NCBI GenBank assembly: GCA_026929865.2
Contig: CM049396.1
Coordinates: 39,030,001 to 39,094,000 of the forward strand
Direction of reading: 5' to 3'
Origin: Hyperoplus lanceolatus
Taxonomy: Eukaryota > Chordata > Actinopteri > Uranoscopiformes > Ammodytidae
Length of the DNA stretch: 64,000 bases
The notes below the pieces were generated by a model. That model did no database searches, was not told where the DNA came from, and saw nothing but the letters and a program-made list of their open reading frames with translations. The position numbers were made by a program, and so were the translations under genes. Below are positions 1 through 11,549 of this stretch, one piece after another; positions within the stretch are counted from its first letter, which is position 1, and every line of letters begins with the position of its first letter.

Positions 1-534
1 TCATAATTAATAAGCAATTAAACCAAAATTATGAAAGGTTTCAAATCTCTTCTTCTCCCTGAATATTCACCCTAGAAACACCATTCTTACGTCTAAATGT
101 TCAGCTTATTCCAGACAACAATAACCCATGAACAGTCTTTTCAGAAAGTCCATAACTTCAAATAAAATCAACTTTTTATGAAATTAATATTTCATGCAAA
201 ATTATGATTCCTCCTACTCGTTCATACTTCATCGTAGAAACTCGATTCAAAGTGTCCCATGTTCGTCTTGCACGGGAGCACATTTCCATAATTCACCATT
301 TTTTCATAAAATTCATAACTTCAGAGATAATTAAAGGTTTATTACACCCAAAATCCCTATAGGGAATGCATTAGGAAATCGGCAAAACGCAAAGCGTTTT
401 GCACTGATTTCAAACACTTCAAGCTCACTGATAATTCATCCTACAAAGTTAATTTCTTCGACAAACAGTTCAGCTATCTTTCGTCTTTCATTGTTAAAAT
501 TCAACCTTTTAAAAAAAATGCATAGTTTTCAAAT

Positions 535-1104
535 TAATAAGCCATGTTTGATGCATGAAACATCAATTTGAGTGATTTCTAGAGTGTACAGATCAACTGC
601 CAGAGTGGAGAAGAGGGAATAAAAAAGAACACCAGACATTTTTAAGATTGCGACAACTCACAAAAATGTAACTCCTCATGGATGATTTTGGTATCTAACT
701 GTAGATAATATTGTTGCAGTGGTAGAAATGTTTCTTTGGAGCCATATGGACATACATATTGGGAGCTGTGAGCTTCTAAGCGGAAAAAAGTCTAACCGAA
801 CGATGCCTCCTGCCTCACCCACTCTCTGTTTAAATGAGATTTTACATTCCACGACAGAAAATCTAAACGAAAATTGCTCTCAACTCGAAGGTTTTTACAT
901 TAAAGAAACACATTTGACACTGAATATTAATTGACAAATTAATCAGCCATGTTTGACGCATGTAACATCAATTTTAGTGATATTTAGAGTGTGGCAGAGT
1001 GGAGGAGAGGGAATAAAAAATAACACCAGAAATCTAAAACGTAAATTGCTCTCAACTCGAAAGTTTTTACATTAAAGAAACACATTTGACACTGAATATT
1101 AATT
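535..1104. repeat. Local direct repeats
   Basis: Two interleaved pairs of direct repeats. A block at about 535-645 recurs at 936-1027; both carry a TTTGAxGCATG-type core and the string GGGAATAAAAAA. A second block ending in CACTGAATATTAATTGA at about 847-932 recurs at 1018-1104. The spacing suggests a local duplication of unassigned intergenic or transposon DNA. The first 530 bases and 1105-1388 hold nothing I can assign. Confidence 0.7.
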
Positions 1105-1388
1105 GAAATCTTCTGATTCTCACGGTACGATCATTTTTTCTGTCAGACAAACGGTTTGCGAGATATGAGCAGCAGTTTGGTCTTATGCGTTCATTTAAAA
1201 CCTGTGGTTAGGGAGACAAGTGTCCGTACGTGTGTAGATTACCAGCTGTTTACAATTGACACTGATTAGCTGTCTGTCACCATGGTGACCCCTGAACGTG
1301 CACCTGCCTTTGACTCAACGATGACATCATAGGCTAATGTAGGTCCAACTCCAATCCCTTATGCTCCATAAGGGAGAAGGAGAGGGAA

Positions 1389-1881
1389 AGGGAGACACAA
1401 ACACACACACACACACACACACACCCTACATACACCACAGAGACACACACACACACACACACACACACAAGACACACCACACAGACACACACACACACAC
1501 TACATACACCACAGACACACACACACACACACACCACACAGACACACACACACACACCACACAGACACACACACACCTCTCTCTCTCTCTCTTGGTTGTC
1601 CATCGATTTCGATGATGACGTCCACTTTTAACACCACAGCCAGACACACACACACACACACACAAACACACACCCTACATACACCACAGAGACACACACC
1701 ACACAGACACACACACACACACACCACACACACACCACACAGACACACACACACCACACAGACACACACACACACACACCAGCCACACACACACACACTC
1801 CACAGAGACACACACGCACACCACAAACACACACAAACACCACAGAGACACACACACACACAAACACACCCACACCACAGC

Positions 1882-1912
<31 letters not shown>

Positions 1913-1920
1913 TCAACAGA

Positions 1921-1956
<36 letters not shown>

Positions 1957-1960
1957 ACAG

Positions 1961-1998
<38 letters not shown>

Positions 1999-2045
1999 TC
2001 CACAGAGAGAGAGACACACACACACACCACATAGACACAAACACA
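1389..2045. repeat. Cryptic AC-rich microsatellite
   Basis: About 650 bp of imperfect (AC)n broken by CCACAGAG, CCACACAG and TACATACACC spacers. Reading frames on both strands translate as long CVCV or HTHT runs, which is a product of the repeat and not coding. A short unique insert (about 1,580-1,640) interrupts it. Confidence 0.95.
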
Positions 2046-2226
2046 ATAAGATCAAATTGCGTTAACTCAGTCAGTTTTCATCCGATAAACTTCATTCCAC
2101 ATTTTACATGTTCAGCTCCAACAGGACATTACATGGTAGTATCCTGATTGAGCTGAACACAGGGTTGGGGGTTTGAATCCCCGTTCCAACACCAAATTTT
2201 AGACTTCACCGGATTTTCTTAAAAAT

Positions 2227-2545
2227 TTGCACAGATGTTGAGTATGACTCAGAGATGACATCACAAGAGTTTAGAGGTCAAAGGTCAAATTTCAAGGTCA
2301 CTGTGACGTTGCCTTTTGTGACTGCATTATCTCATGAACGCTTCCACGTTTTTTCTTCAAATTTTGCACAGATGTTTATTATGACTCAGAGATGACATCA
2401 CAAGAGTTTAGAGGTCAAAGGTCAAATTCCAAGGTCACTGTGACATTGCCTTTTGTGACTGCATTATCTCATGAACGCTTCCACGGTTTTTCTTCAAATT
2501 TTGTACAAATGTTGATTCTGACTCAAAGATGAACTGATTACATTT
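2227..2545. repeat. Tandem repeat, ~137-bp unit
   Basis: Two full units (2,227-2,363 and 2,364-2,500) and a partial third begin with TTGCACAGATG or a variant. Each unit contains AGAGGTCAAAGGTCAAAT, TCACTGTGAC and TTATCTCATGAACGCTTCC. No coding content is seen. Confidence 0.85.
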
Positions 2546-2766
2546 ATAGTTTAAGGTCATAATTCATTCATAAGTTCAGCTGAAAAGTCCATTCAAACTT
2601 CCAAATATTCCACATTTTTCATACATTCAACCATTCTGTTCATTCAGATATATTCATCCTTCGTTCTTCATCAACATTCAGCAGTGAAGTTAATTCAGCA
2701 TCAGCTTCAGTTCAGCAGCGCAGCATTCACACCGCAATTTCTTCAGGAATTGCATTTCTAGTTAAG

Positions 2767-2798
2767 TACGGGTCCCCAGTGTCAACTGGGGACCCGTA
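2767..2798. other. Perfect hairpin
   Basis: A perfect 14-bp inverted repeat (TACGGGTCCCCAGT and its complement) with a 4-nt loop sits just upstream of the satellite block. It could be the terminus of a mobile element, but no matching second end was identified. Confidence 0.75.
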
Positions 2799-2811
2799 AT
2801 TATTACTCTCC

Positions 2812-3298
2812 ACCATACTTATTCTTCTGACTTCTTCTTCTTATTCTGCCTCAAAAGTTTGAGCTGCTTCTCCTCCCACACCGTTGCACGTAGAAACGCA
2901 AAAATTTCACACAACGGGCGTACCCACCCCGAATCGTGTGCTATTATACAGTTTTTTGAATTTCCGCTAGGGGGCGCTGTTATGAAGTCCCGACTGAAAG
3001 AACTTTGAGAGGCCACGCCCCGCACACCGTAACTCCGATTGACTTGAAATTTCTCACAGAGGTGTATGTTAGGGTGCTCTACAAAAAAGCCTCTGGGACC
3101 ATAAAAATTCTTCTGGGAATATTTCCCGCTAATTAGCATAAAGTTAAAAACAGCGTGTTATCCACAACTTTCGGAAATTTGACTGTATCAACACCAAATT
3201 TCTCGTGAAGCCCCGGGGGACTACAATAAACATACCCGTAAAAGATTAGTAGGACAACTTGAAAAACATGGCCGCCATTGACCAAAACGTTTACGCAG
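2812..3298. repeat. Left flank of satellite block
   Basis: This unit starts with TTCTTCTTATTCTGCC, runs through GAGGCCACGCC and GCCTCTGGGACCAT, and ends near TTTACGCAGGGG. It recurs in direct orientation at 5,205-5,870, so the GC-box satellite is bracketed by two copies of the same sequence. A more diverged partial copy lies at about 5,035-5,205. The whole of 2,812-5,975 therefore looks like one composite repeat family rather than unique DNA. Confidence 0.8.
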
Positions 3299-4990
3299 GG
3301 GCGGGGCATAATAACACGTTGGCCATAACTCCTTAACCGTAGGTCCTATCATCATGAAACTTGCTGGGTATGTGCAGAAGTCATGTGGTAACATGTCCAT
3401 CGAAGCTTATCGTGATTACCCCATAGGGGGCGCCACAAATGGGCGGGGCTTAATAACACGTTGGCCCTAACTCCTTAACCATAGGTCCTATCATCATGAA
3501 ACTTGCTGGGTATGTGCAGAAGTCATGTGGTAACATGTCCATCGAAGCTTATCGAGATTACCCCATAGGGGGCGCCACAAATGGGCGGGGCTTAATAACA
3601 CGTTGGCCCTAACTCCTTAACCATAGGTCCTATCATCATGAAACTTGCTGGGTATGTGCAGAAGTCATATGGTAGCATGTCCGTTGAACGTTATCGAGAT
3701 TAACCCAAAGGGGGCACCACAAATGGGCGGGGCTTAATAACACGTTGGCCATAACACCTTAACCATAGGTCCTATCATCATCAAACTTGCTGGGTATGTG
3801 CAGAGGTCATGTGGTAGCATGTCCCTTCAAAGCTTATCGCGATTTACCCATAGGGGGCGCCACAAATGGGCGGGGCATAATAACACGTTGGCCATAACTC
3901 CTTAACCGTAGGTCCTATCATCATCAAACTTGCTGGGTATGTGCAGAAGTCATGTGGTTACATGTCCATCGAAGCTTATTGAGATCAACCTATAGGGGGC
4001 GCCACAAATGGGCGGGGCTTAATAACACGTTGGCCCTAACTCCTTAACCGTAGGTCCTATCATCATGAAACTTGCTACGTATGTGCAGAAGTCATGTGGT
4101 AGCATGTCCCTTTGAAGTTTATCGAGATTAACCCAAAGGGGGCGCCACAAATGGGCGGGGCTTAATAACACGTTGGCCATAACTCCTTAACCATAGGTCC
4201 TATCATCATCAAACTTGCTGGGTATGTGCAGAAGTCATGTAGTAGCATGTCCTTCGACGCTTATCGAGATTAACCCATAGGGGGCACCACAAATGGGCGG
4301 GGCTTAATAACACGTTGGCCATAACACCTTAACCATAGGTCCTATCATCATCAAACTTGCTGGGTATGTGCAGAGGTCATGTGGTAGCATGTCCCTTCGA
4401 AGCTTATCGCGATTTACCCATAGGGGGCGCCACAAATGGGCGGGGCATAATAACACGTTGGCCATAACTCCTTAACCGTAGGTCCTATCATCATCAAACT
4501 TGCTGGGTATGTGCAGAAGTCATGTGGTTACATGTCCATCGAAGCTTATTGAGATCAACCTATAGGGGGCGCCACAAATGGGCGGGGCTTAATAACACGT
4601 TGGCCCTAACTCCTTAACCGTAGGTCCTATCATCATGAAACTTGCTAAGTATGTGCAGAAGTCATGTGGTAGCATGTCCCTTTGAAGTTTATCGAGATTA
4701 ACCCAAAGGGGGCGCCACAAATGGGCGGGGCTTAATAACACGTTGGCCATAACTCCTTAACCATAGGTCCTATCATCATCAAACTTGCTGGGTATGTGCA
4801 GAAGTCATGTAGTAGCATGTCCTTCGACGCTTATCGAGATTAACCCATAGGGGGCGCCACAAATGGGCGGGGCTTAATAACACGTTGGCCATAACTCCTT
4901 AACTGTAGGTCCTATCATCGTGAAACTTGCAGGATACGTGCAAAAGACATGTGGTAGCGTGTCCCTCTAAGCTTGTTGAGGTTAACCCGT
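3299..4990. repeat. ~142-bp satellite array, 4-unit higher order
   Basis: About twelve head-to-tail units of ~142 bp. Each contains GGGCGGGGC, AATAACACGTTGGCC, CTCCTTAAC, GGTCCTATCATCAT, TATGTGCAGA and an AGGGGGCGCCAC block. Adjacent units differ, but a run of four units starting at 3,751 (ATAACACCTTAACC) repeats nearly exactly from 4,321. This gives a 570-bp higher-order period. The array has no coding potential. The GC box and the CCATAGGGGGCGCC motif resemble Sp1 and CTCF sites, but that is motif similarity only. Confidence 0.92.
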
Positions 4991-5204
4991 AGGGGGCGCC
5001 GCAAATGCGAAAACCGTCATTCGCCGATGCAATGTTTGCCAGGCCACGCCCCCTTCCCCCTGACTCCGATTGACTCGTCATTTGTCAGACGTGCACGGCT
5101 CGTGTCGCTCTACGGTAAAGCCTCTCGGACCGCGGGGGTCGGCCGTGATTTTTTTGCTTCCCCGATTTGCACGGGCGGCCCGTACTTTCAAAATCTCCGC
5201 GGGA

Positions 5205-5870
5205 TTTTCTAGTTCTTCTTCTTACTTCTGCCGCAAATTTCGAGCTGCTACTCCTCCCACACCGTTTCACTTAGAAACGCAAAAATTTCACAGAACATCC
5301 GTCCCTACCCCGAATGGTGTGCTATTATACAGTTTTTTGAATTTCCGCTAGGGGGCGCTGTTATTAAGCCCCGACTGAAGAAAGTTTGAGAGGCCACGCC
5401 CCTCACACCCTTGATTGAATAAAAAGCCCAATGAGAGGAGAGTTGGTTTAGATTTGGTTCCGGATTGACGACGTAGCACAAGTTGCGCCAACCGCTCTCC
5501 TTGTCCTTGGCAAGTAAAATGATCATTTGGTCTCCGTCTATCATTGTGTCTGTGTCTCATTTGTCTGGTTGAACTAACACAGGGGTTTCTTGTCTTACAC
5601 GCAAGTTTGATAAACCCAACAGGTGTATGTTAAGGTGCTCTACAAAAAAGCCTCTGGGACCATATAAGTCCGACAGGGAATATTTCCCGCTAGTTAGCAT
5701 ACACTAAAAAACAGGGTGTTATCCACAACTTTCTGAAATTTTACTGTATCAACACCAAATTTCTCGTGAAGCCCCGGGGGACTACAATAAACATACCCGT
5801 AAAAGATCAGTAGGACAACTTGAAAAACATGGCCGCCATTGACCAAAAGGTTTACGAAGGGGCGGGGCCT
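5205..5870. repeat. Right flank copy of satellite block
   Basis: Direct copy of 2,812-3,298. It carries an unrelated segment at about 5,410-5,622 in place of the short stretch between GAGGCCACGCCCC and GGTGTATGTTA. That segment includes AATAAA and a T-rich, C-rich tail. It could be an inserted retroelement end, but I cannot assign it. Confidence 0.75.
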
Positions 5871-5975
5871 ATCAACAAATTGGCCATAACTCCTTAACCA
5901 TAGGTCCTATCATCATCAAACTTGCTGGGTATGTGCAGAAGTCATGTGGTAGCATGTCCCTGAAAGCTTATCGAG
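5871..5975. repeat. Isolated partial satellite unit
   Basis: One truncated copy of the ~142-bp unit, from GGGGCGGGGC to AAGCTTATCGAG, follows the right flank copy. It is then replaced abruptly by unrelated sequence. Confidence 0.8.
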
Positions 5976-6412
5976 CTGCGTCAGCCGCTAGGCTAGCTGC
6001 GTTTAACCAGCCACGGAAGGAGTTGTTGTCACTCCAAGGAGTTGTTGCGAACAAAAGTATACTTAATTTGTACCGTGTACTGTCGTCCTTTTTACATTTT
6101 AGTTTGTGTCAACTGCTTCCAGTCGCCGTTTTATAACGTTATCAGTCGGTGAACAAAGCTTAGAACGCAGGTCTTCACTTTCTCCCCATTTTGAGATAAG
6201 GTGCAAGATCCACTTGCCTCACCCCATCCACATCACCTATCCCTTTTGAACATGAACTATGTTATTTGAGATATTTTTTTTGCTTAGGATCCTGAGGATC
6301 CCATTTGTTTGTTTTTAATTGATTTATTTCCTTTTTTACTGCTCAATCGTTTTATTTTTGTTTGTATTATTTTTTTAACCATGTTCAATAAAGACTTTAA
6401 AAAAAAAAAGAT
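5976..6412 (+). other. Polyadenylated retroposed tail, family unknown
   Basis: The segment ends with a polyadenylation signal (TTCAATAAAGACTTT) followed directly by an A run at about 6,399-6,410. This is the form of a retroposed RNA 3' end. No open frame or known family was recognised upstream of it. 6,413-6,935 holds nothing I can assign. Confidence 0.45.
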
Positions 6413-6935
6413 GAGAGAGAGCATTCAAACAGCCTGACTTTCTCAGTGGGCTGATGTGTGATGAGGCCATGTCCCAGATAATGATGTCTGCAAAACCAGA
6501 GCACAGGAAATAAAAGAAAAGAAATATATCACAACAACTTGACACATAATTTAAGCTAATCAAATATATTATAGCTTGCAAAATATGGAATATATGACTA
6601 TTAAACTATTTACCATCTGGAGCCTTGAACATGTATTTCACCAATTAAGAGCTGCAACAATAGGTGAATGTATTGACAGCAAATTAATCAGCAAATTGTT
6701 AGTGAAATGAAGACATTTTAGTGAACAAATATCAATCATGACCTAGTCCCAGTTTATTAAATCTAAGGATGTTCTGCTTTTCTTTGACTTTGACTCTCTG
6801 ATTATCAACAGTTCCACAACTAAGCAAACTCAATCTGCTGTAATACAGTTAAAAGCTGCAGAACAAGCGAGCTGGGACCTTTGGTTATACTTCACAATAA
6901 GGATACATTAACTGTTAGTTAATGCTTAGGTACCC

Positions 6936-7960
6936 CAAAATGACATTGACATATCACAGGAATGTGTCACAAAGTTACTAAAAAAGGTCAACATGAGGAA
7001 ATCAGCAGGCCGCGATGCCATCTGTGGACACACACTGCGTCACTGTGCCGAACACTAGGGGTGGGAAAAAAAATTGATTTTCCGATTAATATCGATTCTC
7101 TCTGGGACGATTCTGAATCAATTCAGAAAAGTTAATAATCGATTTTTTTATTTTTTATAATTTTTTTAAAATTTATTTTTATTTTTTGTAAATACTAATA
7201 CTTCCTGCGCCATTGCGCATGCACACCACACATTTGCGAGTTGTTTCCAAAGTGGCTTCAAAAGGACTGAGAGCAGCAAACCCATGACCTGCACCGGCTT
7301 TATCTCTGTTCACGTTTTTGTATGAGAGCTGAATTCCAAGCCATACTTTTTGTACAATGTGTTGAAATGACATAGAAAATAATAGATAATAGAATAGAAA
7401 TCCTATAGAAACATGATTTCCGAGATTAGAAATAAAATAAAACTGAATCGGTTTACTTTAAACATACTTCCATATTGTGTTGAAATGCAAGCTGCATTGA
7501 TTATTGCACTGGTCATAGAAAGTCATATTTGTGACAGGAAAAGCTTTTCTCTTAATATTAGAGAAGGCAATTCATCTGTTGATTGTCTTTAATGATCATC
7601 ACAAAAGTAGGAAGTGATTAGCAAACTCCGAGTAGCAAACACAGATGTGCATATAAATATATTTTTGAAATTCACACATGGGTATGTACATAAAAAATGT
7701 TTTGCATTGAGATGCATTGAAAATCGATTTTGAATCGAATTGTTGACCTCTGAATCGGAATCGAATCGTGAGGTGCCAAGAGATTCCAACCCTTACCGAA
7801 CACCCCAGTGAGGTTTTTACTAAACTATTCCAGATGTGTGCTGAATGTGGCCAAATACCAACAATCTGTAAAATATCCACCATTATACCTATTCCTAGAT
7901 CTCAGAATGCCAAGGAACTAAAGTGAATTTAAATCAGTTGCACTTAAATCCCTTGTTGTG
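6936..7960 (+). mobile_element. LINE reverse transcriptase fragment, interrupted
   Basis: Two pieces (about 6,950-7,047 and 7,804-7,905) read as the start of a LINE reverse transcriptase domain. The first gives MRKSAGRDAICGHTLRHCAE and the second PTICKISTIIPIPRSQNAKE. They resemble the K(S/A)xGxDxIxxxxLK and P..K.S.I.P.PK blocks of Jockey-superfamily (CR1/L2/Rex-type) elements. A hAT MITE separates them with a clean target duplication, so the two pieces were once contiguous. The frame soon hits stops, so this is a small dead fragment. Confidence 0.75.
7056..7795. mobile_element. hAT-type MITE with 8-bp target duplication
   Basis: The termini are TAGGGGTGGGAA at the left and TTCCAACCCTTA at the right, an imperfect terminal inverted repeat. 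Both are flanked by the 8-bp direct repeat CCGAACAC (7,048-7,055 and 7,796-7,803). An 8-bp duplication is the hAT hallmark. Subterminal ATCGATT/GAATCG motifs occur at both ends. There is no transposase frame, so it is non-autonomous. It interrupts the LINE fragment above. Confidence 0.88.
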
Positions 7961-8791
7961 AAGATTTTTTTAAAATACACTGCCCGGCCCAAAAAAAGTC
8001 ACACTCGAATATTGTGTTGGACAATCTTTAGCTTTGATTACGGCACCCATTTTACGTAGGACATTCTGATCACCTTTGTTTGGCACATGATGTTGCCTAG
8101 AACCTAGACCTGACCAACTGAAGCAACCCCAGATCATACTGTACACTGCCACACAGGCTTGTACAGTTTGCACTAGGCATGATGGGAGCATCACTTCGTC
8201 CACCTCTCTTCTTACCCTGATGCACCCATCACTTTGGAACAGGGTCAATCTGGTCTCATCAGACCACACAACCTCTTTCCATTGCTCCAGAGTCCAGTCT
8301 GTATGCTCCCAAGCAAATTTAAGCATTATTCCTGATAAGCCCCACTGATAAGTGCTTCTCTTAAGGCTACACAGCTGTATAGTCCATATCCCTTATGTTC
8401 TTGTCACATTGTGCAAAGGCAATGTTTGTACTTTCACTATTTACCATAGCCATGTTACTGTTGATATTTTACATTTTGATTCCACCAAATGTTTGCAGTG
8501 ATCTCCCATCACGATCATTAAATATTCCTTTCCGACCACATTTCTCCCTCAAAGATGATGGTTCACCACTATCTATCCAGGCTTTAATAATGCGTTGGAC
8601 AGTTCTTAACCTGATTATAGTAGTTGCATCTTCTCCTGAGTAGTTTTCTTTGTTTTATGCAGGCCAATAATTTCCCCCCTCTGAAACAGAGTTACATCTT
8701 TTACAAAACCACAGCATGTCTTCTGAAATGGTTGTTCAAGAAATAAGAAGTTATTAACTGCATCAGTTGCCAACTGAAACATATTATTCAT

Positions 8792-10267
8792 CAGGGCCGG
8801 TGGTAGCCAGGGGCCAGGGTGGGCCGTGCCCACCCAAATGTGGGCTGTGCCCACCCAATCAAAAAAGAAATATTTTTTTAGGTGGAAGTCCAGACCCACT
8901 ATCGGACGGACCTGTTCATTCGCTGTCCAAGAAAATGTCAAATAAAATTCAGACAATTAATTAATACTAAAGAATATACCATTACTATGCATTGCTTCTA
9001 ATTGTATTATTGGGTGGGCAGGACAGCCTGCCTCCAAGTTACCCACCCGCTTAAAGTGGTCACTGGTCAGCAGAGCCGGACCGAGGCATAAGCGAAATGA
9101 GCGGTTGCTTAGGGTCCCGACTGCCAGGGGGGCCCCCCCAATTTATTTTTTTATTTAGTTTTTTTTTTAGTTTGTGTGTTTGATATCAACATCATATTAT
9201 GTAAATGTAAATTATCATACAATAAAAGGAATACAATGTTTTGGTAGATAGTTAATAGCTTAATAATTGAATCAGTTCATCTGAGAGGTAATCCGAGGTT
9301 AACTGATCACGTCACGTTCAAGTCCATGGCATGCACAGTTAGTTTTGAGTTTATTTAAAAATATTTGAAAATGGAGCTGCCCTCAGTTGCCCATGCACTG
9401 TGTTTAGTCTATAGCCTATTTCAGCCTCGTCTGTGGAAACAAAGATAACTGGACAACAGAGTTCTTCTGCTTTGATCCTCTCACTGCATTTAAATGAATT
9501 CATTATATTACAGAAAAATATGTCCCGTAAAAGAAAAAGAGCACCAAGCCCACCCCAGAGGACCCTGCATAATATTTTATTTCAAATTTATATTTATATG
9601 GAAAATCCATGTGTCTTTCTTCAATAGCTTCTAATTCATCCGACCCAGTGTCTCGAAATTATTTGTTCACACAAAATTCCTCAGATTTAGCCTCTTAATT
9701 TTCCTCTCAAAGTGCACCAGATTCATGCATTTCACTTTAAAAAGGTAAAAAAAAAATCTACCGGGGGGGCAAACCCCCGGACCCTCCTAGCAGAGTTGTG
9801 ACCTCGGCTGGTTACTATTTTCACCCAGCTGGACATTGGAGCCAATAGTGGAAATACTATATATCTATGTGTATAGTATATAGCTCTGGACTACCACCAT
9901 CCAGGTTGCCCAGTCCCAAAGCTTTCTCTTCAATCAGCTCAGGCTGCCTACAGTTAATACTGTAATTAAAAAAAAAGATACATTATGTTGTATATAATGT
10001 ATATTATATGTTATTCATAAACATTTTGGAGAAAAAAAACATGCAAGAATCAAATCTCCCACACAGCAACTCAAAGTTTATTTGCATATTGTGTTCTACA
10101 CAATTCACAGTAAATGTGCCAAAAATGAGACGCAGAGATCTTACAAGGGCAAAAAATTTCTGCTCGCACACTCTACGCGCGCGAGCCATCTTCGGTCTCT
10201 CTGCCCAGTGTGCCCACCTAAAATTTCTAAAGGCCCACCCTAATCTGACTGTCTAGAACCGGGCCTG
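8792..10267. mobile_element. Non-autonomous hAT inside the Tc1 remnant
   Basis: It begins CAGGGCCGGTGG and ends AACCGGGCCTG, an imperfect inverted repeat. The 8-bp duplication TTATTCAT flanks it at 8,784-8,791 and 10,268-10,275. Subterminal blocks GTGGGC..GCCCACCC occur at both ends. No transposase frame is visible. Removing it restores continuity of the Tc1 remnant, so it is the younger insertion. Confidence 0.9.
9071..9800. mobile_element. hAT-like fragment nested in the hAT
   Basis: The start (CAGAGCCGGACCGAGGCATAA, then GCGGTTGCTTAGGG) has the form of another hAT-type terminus. The segment ends near a G-run/C-run hairpin (CCGGGGGGGC and its partner) at about 9,762-9,785. The matching right terminus was not found, so the end is uncertain. 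A reverse-oriented relative of its right portion (GCACTTTGAGAG, CCCCCGG) lies at about 10,375-10,470. Confidence 0.5.
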
Positions 10268-10374
10268 TTATTCATTGCAATTTTTGACTGATGGAGGGCT
10301 CTTGCCTATTTGCTTAGTGAAATCCAGGTTATGCCTTTTTTTTGGCCAGGCAGTGTATTATAAAAGGGATTGAA

Positions 10375-10470
10375 CGGTCCGGGGGCATGCCCCCCCGGCT
10401 GAACTTTTTTTGTACCCTGTACATTGGAATCCATGAATCTGGTGCACTTTGAGAGTAAGAAGTAAGAAAT
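10375..10470. repeat. Inverted fragment related to 9,690-9,785
   Basis: GGTCCGGGGGCATGCCCCCCC and TGGTGCACTTTGAGAG are the reverse complement of motifs near 9,700-9,785. This is a second, truncated copy of that repeat. 10,471-11,460 holds nothing I can assign. Confidence 0.55.
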
Positions 10471-11460
10471 GCTACAAATTGTATTTGTTTCCTTCAAATA
10501 ACCCTATAGACATGTATTTGTAATGTGCAAATAATATCACCTAGCATTATGCATTCAAATCCAAAAGAAAATTCTCATTAGCTTGAAAGTTTGCTTCCCT
10601 AATTTGCTTCACTAACCTCAGCTCCTCCATTGTCCCCGTCTGCCTTTCTTTTTCACCCAGGTTTTTAGACTCATCTGCAAATGTAATATATATTTTTTAA
10701 CTATGTATATACACATTGTGCACAGTGCATCCCTTAAGAGCTTGTACCAGCCTTTTAAACTCTGAGCCCTAAGCCATTTTTGAGATGTTTTGGTCTGCCT
10801 GGATTTATTCTCTTATTAAGATTGCATTCATCACCCCTATAATGCATAGCTGTCAAGCTATCATTTATTTGGGCCACAACCTGGACTATAAGAATATGTG
10901 CTGCAGTGATGTCGCTTGAATGTAGGAAATGATCAATTAGACAGTAAAAAAGCTAAAAATATCTCACAATTATTTATTGATATGTCACAAAAAAGGCACA
11001 TTGATTAAGCTTGTTATTGCTTAAAACACTTCTTCTTAGTCTTGGGAGTCAAAAAGTGATGAGAAAATTCTAAAATAAATATAAATTATACATAATAGAA
11101 ACTATTCATAATCTTTTAAAAAGTCCATAGGCTTTTTCCTTGCATTTATGCTACTGACCACATGCTTACAGGCGATTAGCATAAATCCCTAACTAAAATA
11201 CGCAATGAAAACGGATTTTATATGGCAATAAAGAACAACATACAGTTCCCGAAAATACCTAGGCTACAAGCTCCTGACAGGATATAAGCTCCTGTAAAGG
11301 GTATGAGTGATCCAAAAAGAGCGACAAAACACACACAATAGTCTACAAGAGGAAAAACGGCACGGAGGTTACGGTTTATAGCCTAGATAAAATAAAATAA
11401 AATTACGATAGGGCTCAGAGGGTTTTTAACACTGGAGATCATGTTGAGACACATTTTAAC

Positions 11461-11497
11461 AACTCTCGCTCTCTCTCTCCCTCTCTCTCTCTCTGTG
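11461..11497. repeat. (CT)n microsatellite
   Basis: A short CTCTCTCT run. A similar run lies at 12,966-12,987. No other feature was identified in the immediate surroundings. Confidence 0.85.
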
Positions 11498-11549
11498 TAG
11501 AACAGGCCCCAAAGTTATAGGTTACAGTGTTTAATACTTCTTACAGTGT

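Larger units (their letters stand above)
7978..10355 (-). mobile_element. Tc1-like transposon remnant, interrupted by hAT
   Basis: The ends CACTGCCCGGCCC (7,978) and GGCCAGGCAGTG (to 10,355) form a Tc1-type inverted repeat, each next to a TA dinucleotide. On the - strand, about 8,640-8,470 resembles the helix-turn-helix region (TTIIRLRTVQRIIKAWIDSG). About 8,326-8,060 is the first catalytic block (VVWSDETRLTLFQSDG, then WGCFSWSGLGS). The second Asp and the Glu of the DDE triad are absent before the left terminus, so the copy is internally deleted. A hAT element splits it near the right end. Confidence 0.85.

Noticed and set aside
1334-2055. Long open frames with CVCVCV or HTHTHT translations
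   Set aside because: They are translations of the AC-rich microsatellite on both strands and have no amino-acid complexity.
2760-5975. Helitron carrying a minisatellite
   Set aside because: A hairpin is present, but I found neither a CTRR end at the right distance nor a 5' TC end, and no Rep/helicase sequence.
8395-8643. Membrane-protein-like open frame on the + strand
   Set aside because: It is antisense to the helix-turn-helix region of the Tc1 remnant; the - strand reading has family similarity.
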